Of a stretch of 64,000 nucleotides of DNA, positions 7,684 to 15,943 are shown piece by piece. Made by a program: the position numbers and the translations under genes. Below the pieces are notes generated by a model. It was not told the DNA's origin. It ran no database searches and worked only from the letters and a program-made list of their open reading frames with translations. Every line of letters starts with the position of its first letter. Within the stretch, counting starts at the first letter, position 1. This DNA is from Clostridiales bacterium 1_7_47FAA (GTDB lineage Bacteria > Bacillota > Clostridia > Lachnospirales > Lachnospiraceae): contig DS990261.1 of the NCBI GenBank assembly GCA_000155435.1, positions 456,815-520,814 of the forward strand, given 5' to 3'.

Positions 7684-8613
7684 CTATTCGATGACCGTCC
7701 CACCGTTCCCCTTAAGGCTTTCCTTGGCCTTGTCCAGGGTGGTGATGATGGCCTTGCGGCCCTTGCCGCTTTCCAGGAAATCAATGGATGCGGATATCTT
7801 CGGCAGCATGGATGCAAATTCAAACTGGCCCTGGTTGATATAATCCTTTGCCTGTTCAATGCTCATATGCCCGATGGGCTGTTCATCCTTGGTGCCGTAG
7901 TTAAGGGTCACATTCTCAACGCTGGTGAGTATCATCATCACATCCGCGTCAATCTCCTTGGCCAGAAGCCCGGTTGCCAGATCCTTCTCGATGATGGCGC
8001 TGGCGCCCCTTAAGTTGTAGCCCTGCTCCATGACAGGGATTCCGCCGCCTCCGCAGGCAATGACAATCTGGTCGGCGTCCATCAGCGCCTTGATGGCGTC
8101 AATCTCCACAATGGCAACCGGGTGCGGGGAAGCCACAATCCTGCGGTATCCATTCCCCACTTCCTTTACATGGTTGCCTTTTGCTTCTTCTTCCTCCGCC
8201 TCTTCCTTTGTCATGACGCGTCCCACCACCTTCACGGGTGTATAGAAGGCCTCGTCGTAAGGATCCACGGTAACCTGGGTTAGGACCGTGCTGACCGGTT
8301 TATAGATGCCGCGCTTAATCAGTTCGGCGCGGATGCCGTTCTGAAGGTCGTATCCCACATAGCCCTGGCTCATGGCTGAACATACGGACATGGGGGCCTT
8401 GCTGTATCCATCATGCTGTTTGCCGAATTCATTCATGGCAGTGTGGATCATGCCTACCTGGGGAGCGTTGCTGTGTACGATAGCTACCTGCCAGCCTTCC
8501 TGGATAAAGTCGGCAATGACCTTTGCAGTCCTGGCCACAGCAGCCTTCTGCTCCGGAAGATTGGTTCCCAAATCTTTGTGGCCAATGGCCAATACAATGC
8601 GTTTTTTTGCCAT
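7684..8613 (-). CDS. arcC: Carbamate kinase
   Basis: Cytosolic kinase of the amino acid kinase fold that makes ATP and carbamate (ammonia plus CO2) from carbamoyl phosphate and ADP. The 309-residue length is standard. Visible motifs include ALGHKDLG-like AIGHKDLGTN at the N-terminus, the glycine-rich IACGGGGIPV near residue 200, and the C-terminal MLPKISASIDFLESG. It stands alone: no arginine deiminase, ornithine carbamoyltransferase or allantoin gene is adjacent, so the source of carbamoyl phosphate is not shown by context. The promoter on the minus strand is clear. Confidence 0.95.
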   Translation of the reverse strand: MAKKRIVLAIGHKDLGTNLPEQKAAVARTAKVIADFIQEGWQVAIVHSNAPQVGMIHTAMNEFGKQHDGYSKAPMSVCSAMSQGYVGYDLQNGIRAELIKRGIYKPVSTVLTQVTVDPYDEAFYTPVKVVGRVMTKEEAEEEEAKGNHVKEVGNGYRRIVASPHPVAIVEIDAIKALMDADQIVIACGGGGIPVMEQGYNLRGASAIIEKDLATGLLAKEIDADVMMILTSVENVTLNYGTKDEQPIGHMSIEQAKDYINQGQFEFASMLPKISASIDFLESGKGRKAIITTLDKAKESLKGNGGTVIE

Positions 8614-8658
8614 AATCCATACCTCGCTTGTCTCTGAATTGTCATATAAATTAAGTTA

Positions 8659-8687
8659 ATTATAGGTGAAATTGGGAAAAAATGCAA
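8659..8687 (-). promoter_or_regulatory. Promoter of carbamate kinase gene
   Basis: On the minus strand TTGCAT (8682-8687), 17-bp spacer, TATAAT (8659-8664), about 45 bp from the start codon. Confidence 0.65.
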
Positions 8688-8708
8688 TGAAAAGAGAGTA
8701 AAATATGG

Positions 8709-8737
8709 TGGCAAAAACAATGCAGTCATGCTATACT
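8709..8737 (+). promoter_or_regulatory. Probable promoter of the CPBP protease gene
   Basis: TGGCAA (8709-8714), 17-bp spacer, TATACT (8732-8737). It is divergent from the carbamate kinase promoter. Confidence 0.45.
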
Positions 8738-8771
8738 GTCAGCAGAATGGGAACAGGAAGATAAGAGGCAT

Positions 8772-9224
8772 ATGAAGGATGGAAGAAAGCTGCTGCCGGA
8801 CGGATGGTGGCTGCGGATGGAAGTGTCGGCGGCGGCAGCCCTTGCCGGCAATCTGCTGATAAGGGCTGTTCCATGGTCCGTGGGCAGTCTGGCTGCCTTT
8901 GAGGCTGCCATGAAACCGGCCACAGCCCGGCCGTCCGCATTTATGGTGGTCACGCTGTTTACCGCGCCGCTGGCAGAGGAACTGCTGTTCCGGGCGTTCC
9001 TGTACGGCTGGCTCAGACAGTGCATGGGATTCTGGTTATCCGCTGCCCTGTCATCCCTGGCATTTGGATTATATCACGGAAACTGGGTACAGGGAACGTA
9101 TGCATTTATTTTAGGCATGATACTGGCATGGGGATATGAGACCAGCGCGTACCGGAAGTACCCCATGGCCGTGCTGATGCACTGGGCCGCCAACCTGACA
9201 GCCCTGGCGGTATTTGGTCTGTGA
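8772..9224 (+). CDS. CPBP family intramembrane glutamic endopeptidase, short form
   Basis: Small membrane protein of the CAAX protease/bacteriocin-processing (Abi, Rce1-like) family. Motif 1 is APLAEELLFRAFLYGWL (paired glutamates plus arginine, about residues 65-80), motif 2 is GLYHGNWVQG (histidine), and motif 3 is LMHWAANL (histidine and asparagine), so all the predicted catalytic residues are present. At 150 residues it is near the lower limit for the family and keeps only the core helices. The start has an AGATAAGAGG site. Substrate unknown; roles in peptide maturation or stress signalling are family knowledge only. The glycosyltransferase gene 53 bases on may be cotranscribed. Confidence 0.85.
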   Translation: MKDGRKLLPDGWWLRMEVSAAAALAGNLLIRAVPWSVGSLAAFEAAMKPATARPSAFMVVTLFTAPLAEELLFRAFLYGWLRQCMGFWLSAALSSLAFGLYHGNWVQGTYAFILGMILAWGYETSAYRKYPMAVLMHWAANLTALAVFGL

Positions 9225-9277
9225 TGGCAGGCGTCTTGAGGAAAGGCGCTGACTGCTTGTGACGAGGAGGAGAAAAA

Positions 9278-10297
9278 GTGAAGTTATTATCCGTAGCAAT
9301 ACCCTGCTATAACTCGGAAAGTTATATGGAACATTGTATCAGTACCCTGCTTACGGGCGGGGAGGAAGTGGAAATCATCATTGTGGATGATGGCTCCGTA
9401 AAGGACAGGACAGCAGAGATTGCGGATGAATATGCGAGGAGATACCCGACCATATGCCGGGCAATCCATCAGGAGAACGGAGGGCACGGAGAGGCTGTGA
9501 ATACCGGCCTTAAAAATGCCACCGGAATCTTCTTTAAGGTGGTGGACAGCGATGACTGGGTGAATGAAGAGGCATTCCAGAACGTGCTTGAAACCCTGCG
9601 CCGTTTTGTGTACGGGGAAGAGACCCTGGACATGCTGGTCACCAACTTTGTGTATGAGAAGCAGGGGGCAAAGCGCAAGAAGGTCATGAAGTACCATACC
9701 GCATTCCCGAAGGAGAAGGTGTTTGGGTGGAATGACGTCAAATTCTTCATGACAGGCCAGTACATACTGATGCACTCCGTCATATACAGGACAGGGCTTT
9801 TAAGGCAGTGCGGATTGGAACTGCCAAAGCATACTTTTTATGTGGATAACATTTTCGTGTACCAGCCCCTGCCTCATGTGAAACATATCTATTATCTGGA
9901 TGTGAACTTCTACCGGTATTTTATCGGCAGGCAGGACCAGTCCGTGAATGAGTCGGTGATGATTGGGCGGATTGACCAGCAGCTTCTTGTCACCAAGCTG
10001 ATGCTTGGATACTATGATGTGATGAAGATCAGCAGCAGGAAGCTGCGCCACTATATGATCCAGTATCTGGAAATCATGATGACCGTGTCCTCGGTACTGG
10101 CCATCAAGTCAGGGACAGAGGAGAACCTGGAGAAGAAAAAGGAACTTTGGCAGTACCTGAAGAAAATGAACCTGCCCCTGTATCTGCGCCTGCGCCTTGG
10201 ATTCCTGGGCCAGGGCTGCAACCTTCCGGGTAAAGGGGGGCGGGAGCTTCTGATCCTGGGGTATAAGATTACACAGAAGTTTTATGGGTTTAACTAG
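9278..10297 (+). CDS. Family 2 glycosyltransferase
   Basis: GT-A fold glycosyltransferase of 339 residues. The N-terminal 110 residues carry the nucleotide-sugar binding core: SVAIPCYNSESYM, EIIIVDDGSVKD, NGGHGEAVNTGL and the DXD-type VVDSDDW. No membrane helix is obvious, so it is probably cytosolic or peripheral. The start is GTG, chosen for the GAGGAGGAG site eight bases upstream. Donor and acceptor are not predictable; cell-surface polysaccharide or glycolipid synthesis is usual for the family. The TAG stop lies within the first bases of a palindromic repeat element, so insertion of that element may have set the present C-terminus. Confidence 0.9.
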   Translation: MKLLSVAIPCYNSESYMEHCISTLLTGGEEVEIIIVDDGSVKDRTAEIADEYARRYPTICRAIHQENGGHGEAVNTGLKNATGIFFKVVDSDDWVNEEAFQNVLETLRRFVYGEETLDMLVTNFVYEKQGAKRKKVMKYHTAFPKEKVFGWNDVKFFMTGQYILMHSVIYRTGLLRQCGLELPKHTFYVDNIFVYQPLPHVKHIYYLDVNFYRYFIGRQDQSVNESVMIGRIDQQLLVTKLMLGYYDVMKISSRKLRHYMIQYLEIMMTVSSVLAIKSGTEENLEKKKELWQYLKKMNLPLYLRLRLGFLGQGCNLPGKGGRELLILGYKITQKFYGFN

Positions 10298-10459
10298 GGT
10301 GTGTTTGAAAATTCATTCCCGCCATCTGCACGCCCCACTTCGCGGCATATTTGGTGCCAATTCGGTCAACGTAGCCCGCTACGCCTCCCTCATCGGGACC
10401 AAATCTCCCACGAAGTGGGACGCACAGCTGACGGAAAGCAATTTTCAAACACACCCTAG
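10294..10459. repeat. 166-bp palindromic element with CTAGGG termini
   Basis: The ends form a perfect 20-bp inverted repeat (10294-10313 and 10440-10459; outer bases CTAGGGTGTGTTTGAAAATT). Almost the whole interior also pairs (CCCACTTCG / CGAAGTGGG, ATTTGGT / ACCAAAT, CGTAGC / GCTACG), so the element can fold into one long imperfect hairpin. It has no coding capacity that I trust. It resembles a MITE or a large REP-like intergenic palindrome. A truncated relative lies at 16424-16459. The glycosyltransferase stop codon is in its left end. Confidence 0.85.
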
Positions 10460-10464
10460 TTTTA

Positions 10465-10498
10465 CAGGCTTCCGGCCTTAATTGGGGCCGGTTGCCTG
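10465..10498 (+). terminator. Hairpin after the palindromic element
   Basis: Stem CAGGC-TT-CCGGCC / GGCCGG-TT-GCCTG (10465-10498) with symmetric TT bulges. It could be the original terminator of the glycosyltransferase gene, now pushed downstream by the palindromic element. No T-run follows on the plus strand. Confidence 0.4.
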
Positions 10499-10502
10499 AA
10501 TA

Positions 10503-10552
10503 AAAGGGGGATGTTGGAAGACTAACGTGGGTTAGTTTTCCAACATCCCTTT
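10503..10552. terminator. Strong bidirectional terminator
   Basis: Long hairpin, arms 10503-10526 and 10531-10552 (GGGATGTTGGAA / TTCCAACATCCC plus ACTAAC / GTTAGT), flanked by AAA and TTT. It separates the convergent glycosyltransferase and PAP2 genes. Confidence 0.85.
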
Positions 10553-10618
10553 GTATTGATGGAATGTCTTTTGTATGCCTTTCGTGTGATGCCTCAATCA
10601 GATGCCTCAATCAGGCTG

Positions 10619-11284
10619 TCAGCTAAGAGCCTTCTCCCTGACCTTCTTCTCCTCTGTGGACCAGTTGTATCCATATACAATCCCGTAAATCACATAAGCC
10701 ATGATGGCTGCCCCTATCATATCAATGACGGAGTGCTGCTTCAGGAACACGGTAGACAGACAGATGGAGACCATCAGTATGCCGGAACCGGCCCGTACCA
10801 GCCGGTGCTTCCTCAGGGCCTCGCTCTTCATGATGGCGATGTGGGTGCCGATGGAGTTGTACACGTGGATGCTTGGGAACACGTTGGTAGGTGTGTCAGT
10901 CCTGTAAAGGGCGGCGACCATACTGGTAAATATATTCTTCCCTGAATCCAGCGCCGGTCTGAAGTCCGTGCCATTGCGGAAAAAGGTACAGATAATCAGG
11001 CTGATGGTCATGCCTGAGAACAGGAAGGTGCAGATTCTGTAAAAATCATCCTTGCTGGTCAGCAGGAAATAAAGGATGGTGCCTGCCACGTATAAAAACC
11101 ACATCATATAGGGAATAATAAAATATTCGTTAAATGGAATGAAGTCGTCCAGTGCCACGTGCATGACATGGTAGTTGCGGGTGACCGTCTTTTCCAGGTA
11201 ACAGAACCAGGGGATATAGATGAATGCATAGGACAATATCCACGCGTGCCTGTACTTGTAAAGAAATGCTTTTATACTGTTCAT
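10619..11284 (-). CDS. PAP2 superfamily membrane phosphatase
   Basis: Integral membrane protein of 221 residues with about six helices and the phosphatidic acid phosphatase type 2 signature: a degenerate first motif (FRPALDSG region), the second motif as FPSIHVYNS (PSGH replaced by PSIH, keeping the catalytic histidine), and the third as STVFLKQHSVIDMIGA (SxxxxxxHSxxD). Such enzymes dephosphorylate lipid phosphates such as undecaprenyl pyrophosphate or phosphatidate outside the membrane. Its convergent neighbour is a GT2 enzyme, compatible with envelope glycolipid metabolism. Substrate unknown. Confidence 0.87.
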   Translation of the reverse strand: MNSIKAFLYKYRHAWILSYAFIYIPWFCYLEKTVTRNYHVMHVALDDFIPFNEYFIIPYMMWFLYVAGTILYFLLTSKDDFYRICTFLFSGMTISLIICTFFRNGTDFRPALDSGKNIFTSMVAALYRTDTPTNVFPSIHVYNSIGTHIAIMKSEALRKHRLVRAGSGILMVSICLSTVFLKQHSVIDMIGAAIMAYVIYGIVYGYNWSTEEKKVREKALS

Positions 11285-11527
11285 AGTATCAGCCTCTTTC
11301 TCTGTTTGAAAAAATAAATATCACAAAAATGTAAAGAAAGTGTTAAAAATATCTCAACGTTCTGAGATTATAGCACACTGAAATTAGAAATACAAGGGGC
11401 TTCCAAAAAAGTTAATAAACCTTTAGAAAGCTTTATAATATATGCCCATAAACAGCTTTTAATTTTAATTTTTATGTGCTATATTTAACCTATGAAATAA
11501 ATTTACACAGAATGGACGGAATGTGAT

Positions 11528-12382
11528 ATGGGAGAGACACGAAGCGCACTGGGAGTCATCTGCTCCTCCTATGACGGATTTTTTGAAGCAGAAAAAAAGA
11601 TAGCGGATTATATGATGGAGCATAAGGCGGATGTGGTGGATATGACGGTAGGGGAACTGGCCAAGGCCAGCGGCACCAGTGACGCCACGGTATCGCGTTT
11701 TTGCAGGAGATGCGGGTTTAAGGGATTCCACAGCCTGAAGCTGGCACTGGCCAGGGAGGTGCTGGAGGAAGAACGGGGGGACGTGAACATTTCCAATGAC
11801 ATTGACAGGCATGACCTGTCCCAGTCCCTGCAGAACATCCTTGCCAATAAGGTGGCGGAACTGACCGAGACAGTGAACATGATGAAGCCGGAGAACCTGG
11901 AGCAGATCCTAGACAAGCTGGAGCACGCGCGTATGGTACAGCTTGCGGCGGTGGGCAACACCATTCCCGTTGCCCTGGACGGCGCATTTAAGTTTAACCA
12001 GCTGGGGATTGCGGCAGTGGCCGGGGATATATGGGAGAGCCAGACCGCCTATACCTTTAATCTGGGACCTGAGGATGTAATCCTCATCATATCCAATTCC
12101 GGCTCGTCCAAGCGCCTCATGACCCTGGCACAGGGGGCGAAGGAGAATGGGTGCACGCTCATACTGATTACCAATAACAGCAATTCTCCCCTGGCAGCCA
12201 TATCGGATTACAGGATTGTCACTGCCACCAGGGAAAAGCTTTTGACAGAGGAATTCTGGTTCTCAAGGGTAACGGCCACGGCGGTCATGGAGATACTCTA
12301 CCTGCTTTTGATGGCGGGGAAGAAGGATGCGGTGGACCATATCCGCCGTCATGAAAATGCCATATCGCCAGATAAAAAGTGA
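11528..12382 (+). CDS. MurR/RpiR family transcriptional regulator
   Basis: Regulator of 284 residues with an N-terminal RpiR-type HTH (residues 1-78; VGELAKASGTSDATVSRFCRRCGF is the recognition part, DATVSRFCR) and a C-terminal SIS sugar-phosphate-binding domain (about 125-265; VILIISNSGSSKRLM is the phosphosugar loop). Such proteins sense phosphosugars. The next genes are fruK and fruA, 215 bases on and reading the same way, so control of fructose use with fructose 1-phosphate as effector is a fair inference. A TATAAT lies near 11434, but its -35 is weak. Confidence 0.9.
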   Translation: MGETRSALGVICSSYDGFFEAEKKIADYMMEHKADVVDMTVGELAKASGTSDATVSRFCRRCGFKGFHSLKLALAREVLEEERGDVNISNDIDRHDLSQSLQNILANKVAELTETVNMMKPENLEQILDKLEHARMVQLAAVGNTIPVALDGAFKFNQLGIAAVAGDIWESQTAYTFNLGPEDVILIISNSGSSKRLMTLAQGAKENGCTLILITNNSNSPLAAISDYRIVTATREKLLTEEFWFSRVTATAVMEILYLLLMAGKKDAVDHIRRHENAISPDKK

Positions 12383-12433
12383 TTTGGAAATAATCGTAAA
12401 ATTACAGAAGAGAAAATAGAAAAAATGCACAAA

Positions 12434-12470
12434 AAACAGGCGGCTTTTTACATATACAGGCTGCCTGTTT
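12434..12470 (+). terminator. Candidate terminator of the RpiR gene
   Basis: Stem AAACAGGCGGC / GCTGCCTGTTT with one G-U pair and a 15-nt loop. The following T-run is poor (GTATATTG), so efficiency is uncertain. Confidence 0.45.
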
Positions 12471-12520
12471 GTATATTGTGATGAAATGTGATAAGAAATA
12501 TATTTTCTTATAAATAACTA

Positions 12521-12549
12521 TTGACGAAAAAACAATATCGTATTATGAT
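12521..12549 (+). promoter_or_regulatory. Promoter of fruK-fruA
   Basis: TTGACG (12521-12526), 17-bp spacer, TATGAT (12544-12549), about 50 bp upstream of fruK. It lets the fructose genes be transcribed apart from the regulator. Confidence 0.65.
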
Positions 12550-12597
12550 TAAGACAACAAAGAAATGAATTTTCATGAAAAGAGAGGTAAGTGATAT

Positions 12598-13500
12598 ATG
12601 ATTTACACAGTAACGTTCAACCCGGCGCTGGACTATGTGGTAACCGTAAATCATTTCACACTGGGAAGGGTCAACCGGACGGTCAGGGAGAACATCTTTT
12701 ATGGAGGCAAGGGCATCAACGTATCGGCGCTGCTGGCAAACCTGGGGTATAAAAGCACGGCACTGGGGTTTGTGGCAGGATTCACAGGGGATGAGATTGA
12801 GCGGGGAGTTAAGGAACTTGGCTTTCAGTCAGACTTCATTAAGGTGGGGAAAGGAATGTCCCGGATAAACCTGAAACTGAAATCAGATGAGGAAAGCGAA
12901 ATCAACGGCATGGGCCCTGAGATAACGGCCGGGGATGTGAAGGTGCTTTTTGATAAGCTGTCCGGTCTGGAACAGGGGGATGTGCTGGTGCTTTCCGGAA
13001 GCATTCCGGCCTGCATTGATGCGGATATCTATGAGCGTATCATGGAGATGCTTGACGGCAGGGGAATCCGGATTGTCGTGGATGCGGAAAAGGACCTGCT
13101 GCTGAATGTCCTGAAGTACCATCCTTTCCTCATCAAGCCCAACAACCATGAACTGGGGCAGATGTTCGGTGTCACGGTGACCACGGATGAGGACATTGCG
13201 GCCTACGCAGGAAAGCTTCAGGAAATGGGCGCGGTCAACGTGCTGGTATCCATGGCAAAGGACGGGGCAATCCTTGTGGCGGAGGACGGCAGTATTTACA
13301 GGCAGGGCGTTGCACGGGGGACGGTTAAGAATTCGGTCGGGGCCGGGGATTCCATGGTGGCCGGGTTCATCGCCGGGTACCTGGAAACAGGCGATTACAG
13401 GTATGCACTGAAGCTGGGCACTGCATGCGGCGGAGCGACGGCATTTTCAGATGGAATCGGAACAAGGCAGGATATCATGAAACTTATGGAAACACTTTAA
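12598..13500 (+). CDS. fruK: 1-phosphofructokinase
   Basis: PfkB-family kinase that converts fructose 1-phosphate to fructose 1,6-bisphosphate. The 300-residue protein opens with MIYTVTFNPALDYV, typical of the tagatose 6-phosphate/1-phosphofructokinase group, has GGKGINVS near residue 38, and ends with the PfkB signature NSVGAGDSMVAGF (near 248) holding the catalytic Asp. The partner PTS gene lies 21 bases downstream, as in standard fru operons, which supports the 1-phosphofructokinase call over tagatose 6-phosphate kinase. The ATG follows an AGAGAGG site. Confidence 0.94.
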   Translation: MIYTVTFNPALDYVVTVNHFTLGRVNRTVRENIFYGGKGINVSALLANLGYKSTALGFVAGFTGDEIERGVKELGFQSDFIKVGKGMSRINLKLKSDEESEINGMGPEITAGDVKVLFDKLSGLEQGDVLVLSGSIPACIDADIYERIMEMLDGRGIRIVVDAEKDLLLNVLKYHPFLIKPNNHELGQMFGVTVTTDEDIAAYAGKLQEMGAVNVLVSMAKDGAILVAEDGSIYRQGVARGTVKNSVGAGDSMVAGFIAGYLETGDYRYALKLGTACGGATAFSDGIGTRQDIMKLMETL

Positions 13501-13521
13501 TGAACCAGGAGGGCGAGTTGT

Positions 13522-15591
13522 ATGCGCATAACGGAATTATTAAAAAGAGAAAGTATTGGACTGGATGTTGCGGCTGATTCCAAGGAAGAAGCCATTGATA
13601 AGCTGGTATCACTCATGGATGCAGGCGGACGCCTGAATGACAAGGCTGGATATAAAGAAGGGATCCTTGCCAGGGAAGCCCTTGGCAGTACGGCAATCGG
13701 TGAAGGGATTGCCATCCCCCATGCAAAGGTGGAAGCGGTAAAGGAACCCGGGCTGGCGGCCATGGTGGTGAGGGACGGAGTGGACTACGAGGCATTTGAC
13801 GGTTCCCTGGCCCATCTGCTGTTCATGATTGCTGCCCCGGCAGGCGGAGCGGACGTACACCTGGAGGCGTTGTCTCGTCTGTCCACCCTTTTGATGAATC
13901 CAGGATTCAAGGAGAACCTGATTGCTGCAAAGGATAAGGACGAATTCCTGAAGATTATTGACGAGGCAGAGGTTGCCCGCTTTGGCGCTCCGGAGGGAGC
14001 GGAGGCCGGGAAGGATGGGCAGGCTTCGGATGAATTGGATGGGAATGGCCAGACGGATGGGGGATCAGCTGGAAAAGGCAATGCGTCCGGCGGTCTGGGC
14101 GGAGATGCCAATGCGTCCGGCGGTCTGGGCGGAGATGCCAATGCGTCAGGCGGTCTGGGTGGAAATGCCAATGCATCCGGCGGCTATCGCGTGCTTGCGG
14201 TCACTGCCTGCCCCACCGGAATCGCCCACACCTACATGGCTGCCGAGAACCTGGAGAACACGGGTAAGAAGCTGGGAATTCCATTAAAAGCTGAAACCGA
14301 TGGATCCGGCGGCGCCCAGAATGTACTCACAAGGGAGGAGATAGCTGCGGCTGACGCCATTATCATTGCTGCTGACAAGAACGTGGAGATGGCCCGGTTT
14401 GACGGGAAGCCGGTTATCATGGTACCGGTTGCTGACGGTATCCACAAGGCGGAGGAACTGGTTAACAGGGCTGTGAGCGGAACGGTTCCGGTTTATCATC
14501 ATACCGGTTCAGAAGGTGTATCATCAGACAGCGGCAATGACAGTGTGGGACGGACCATTTACAAGCACCTGATGAACGGTGTTTCCCATATGCTTCCATT
14601 TGTAATCGGAGGCGGCATCCTTATCGCACTGGCATTCCTCTTTGATGACTACTCCATTGACCCGTCCAATTTTGGTAAGAACACTCCTTTGGCAGCATAT
14701 CTTAAGACCATTGGGGAGCAGGCATTCGGTATGATGCTTCCCATCCTGGCAGGATTTATCGCCATGAGTATTGCCGACCGTCCAGGACTGGCAGTCGGCC
14801 TTGTGGCTGGTATGATTGCAAAGATGGGCGCCACTTTTGCAAATCCGGCGGGCGGGGACGTGAATGCTGGATTTCTGGGAGCATTGTTTGCAGGCTTTGT
14901 AGGCGGATATATCGTGGTTGGCCTGAGAAAGCTGTTCTCAAAGCTTCCCAAGTCCCTGGAAGGAATCAAACCAGTGCTTCTGTATCCGGTTATCGGGATT
15001 TTCCTGGCAGCCGTTGTCACCACCTTCATCAATCCTTACATGGGAATGATTAATGACGGACTGACCCATTTCCTGAACGGCATGGGCGGCGCCAGCAGGA
15101 TTGTGCTGGGCATGGTGCTGGGCGGCATGATGTCCATCGACATGGGCGGACCATTCAACAAGGCAGCCTATGTGTTCGGAACAGCCCAGCTGGCCGAGGG
15201 CAACTTCGAAGTCATGGCGGCTGTGATGGCAGGAGGAATGGTCCCGCCCATTGCCATTGCGCTGTGCACCACCTTCTTTAAAAAGAAATTCACGGCAAAG
15301 GACCGCCAGTCCGGCATTGTAAACTATGTCATGGGACTGTCCTTCATCACGGAGGGAGCCATTCCCTTTGCCGCACAGGATCCGCTGCGCGTCATTCCGT
15401 CCTGTATCATCGGTTCCGCGCTGGCAGGCGGGCTTTCCATGGCATTTGGCTGTACATTGCGCGCACCCCATGGAGGCATCTTCGTACTGCCTACCATCGG
15501 CAATCCGTTCATGTATCTGGCTGCGGTTGTGGCAGGAGCGGCAGTGGGCTGCATCATCCTTGGGTTCCTTAAAAAGAATGTAAATGAATAA
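13522..15591 (+). CDS. fruA: PTS fructose transporter subunit IIABC
   Basis: Membrane phosphotransferase that imports fructose as fructose 1-phosphate. Domain order: EIIA (1-145; active-site His in IPHAKVEAV, about residue 67), a flexible linker, EIIB-fru (225-330; phosphocysteine about residue 230 in TACPTGIAHT), then EIIC with about eight to ten helices (345-689; GGGILIALAF, MTFINPYMG-like TFINPYMG, EGAIPFAAQDP). The linker holds three and a half 10-residue tandem units (NASGGLGGDA), coded by a 30-bp DNA repeat, and is rich in Gly, Ala and Asp. It is otherwise a normal fused fructose permease, downstream of fruK. A weak hairpin follows. Confidence 0.95.
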   Translation: MRITELLKRESIGLDVAADSKEEAIDKLVSLMDAGGRLNDKAGYKEGILAREALGSTAIGEGIAIPHAKVEAVKEPGLAAMVVRDGVDYEAFDGSLAHLLFMIAAPAGGADVHLEALSRLSTLLMNPGFKENLIAAKDKDEFLKIIDEAEVARFGAPEGAEAGKDGQASDELDGNGQTDGGSAGKGNASGGLGGDANASGGLGGDANASGGLGGNANASGGYRVLAVTACPTGIAHTYMAAENLENTGKKLGIPLKAETDGSGGAQNVLTREEIAAADAIIIAADKNVEMARFDGKPVIMVPVADGIHKAEELVNRAVSGTVPVYHHTGSEGVSSDSGNDSVGRTIYKHLMNGVSHMLPFVIGGGILIALAFLFDDYSIDPSNFGKNTPLAAYLKTIGEQAFGMMLPILAGFIAMSIADRPGLAVGLVAGMIAKMGATFANPAGGDVNAGFLGALFAGFVGGYIVVGLRKLFSKLPKSLEGIKPVLLYPVIGIFLAAVVTTFINPYMGMINDGLTHFLNGMGGASRIVLGMVLGGMMSIDMGGPFNKAAYVFGTAQLAEGNFEVMAAVMAGGMVPPIAIALCTTFFKKKFTAKDRQSGIVNYVMGLSFITEGAIPFAAQDPLRVIPSCIIGSALAGGLSMAFGCTLRAPHGGIFVLPTIGNPFMYLAAVVAGAAVGCIILGFLKKNVNE
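14080..14183 (+). repeat. 30-bp tandem repeat inside fruA linker
   Basis: Units at 14080-14109, 14110-14139 and 14140-14169, and a partial unit to 14183, each near AATGCGTCCGGCGGTCTGGG plus ten more bases. The period is a multiple of three, so unit gain or loss would change linker length without a frameshift. Confidence 0.9.
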
Positions 15592-15608
15592 AGGGAGTAT
15601 TTGTATTG

Positions 15609-15648
15609 GCAGGCAGTTCCGGCGTTTCAGGCGGGGGCTGCCTGCTTT
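15609..15648 (+). terminator. Weak terminator candidate after fruA
   Basis: Stem GCAGGCAG / CTGCCTGC (15609-15616, 15638-15645) followed only by TTT. Eighteen bases after the fruA stop. Confidence 0.4.
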
Positions 15649-15652
15649 GCAG

Positions 15653-15830
15653 CCGGGAACAGCAGATAGGAACATTGGACTGGGACAGAAGGCGGGAGAG
15701 GCGGCCGGGAGCAGCAGATAGGAACAGCGTCCTGGGACAGCAGACCGGAGAGGCGGCCGGGAGCAGCAGATAGGAACAGCGGCCTGGGACGGCAGACGGG
15801 AGAGGCAGACGGGAGCAGTATCCAGGAACA
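15653..15830. repeat. 52-bp GC-rich tandem repeat, about 3.4 units
   Basis: Units start at 15653, 15705, 15757 and 15809 (each near CCGGGAGCAGCAGATAGGAA), with a few substitutions between units. Together with the hairpin before it and the promoter after it, this fills the 352-base gap between fruA and the peroxiredoxin gene. No convincing reading frame is present. Confidence 0.85.
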
Positions 15831-15839
15831 TATTCTGCC

Positions 15840-15868
15840 TTGACAACTTGCAGATGAGGGAATAATAT
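15840..15868 (+). promoter_or_regulatory. Promoter of peroxiredoxin gene
   Basis: TTGACA (15840-15845), 17-bp spacer, TAATAT (15863-15868), about 75 bp upstream of the start codon. Confidence 0.65.
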
Positions 15869-15943
15869 GGATTCAGATGTGTATCATATGGGATACACGT
15901 ATGAAACATATAAGAAACACAAAGTGCAGTAGGAGGAAAGAAC

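Noticed and set aside
10290..10610. Minus-strand open frame over the palindromic element
   Set aside because: The translation is made of palindrome and terminator sequence, and no ribosome site or family pattern is seen.
14080..14183. Evenly spaced repeats that could suggest a CRISPR array
   Set aside because: They are contiguous 30-bp tandem units without spacers, in frame inside fruA, and no cas genes are near.
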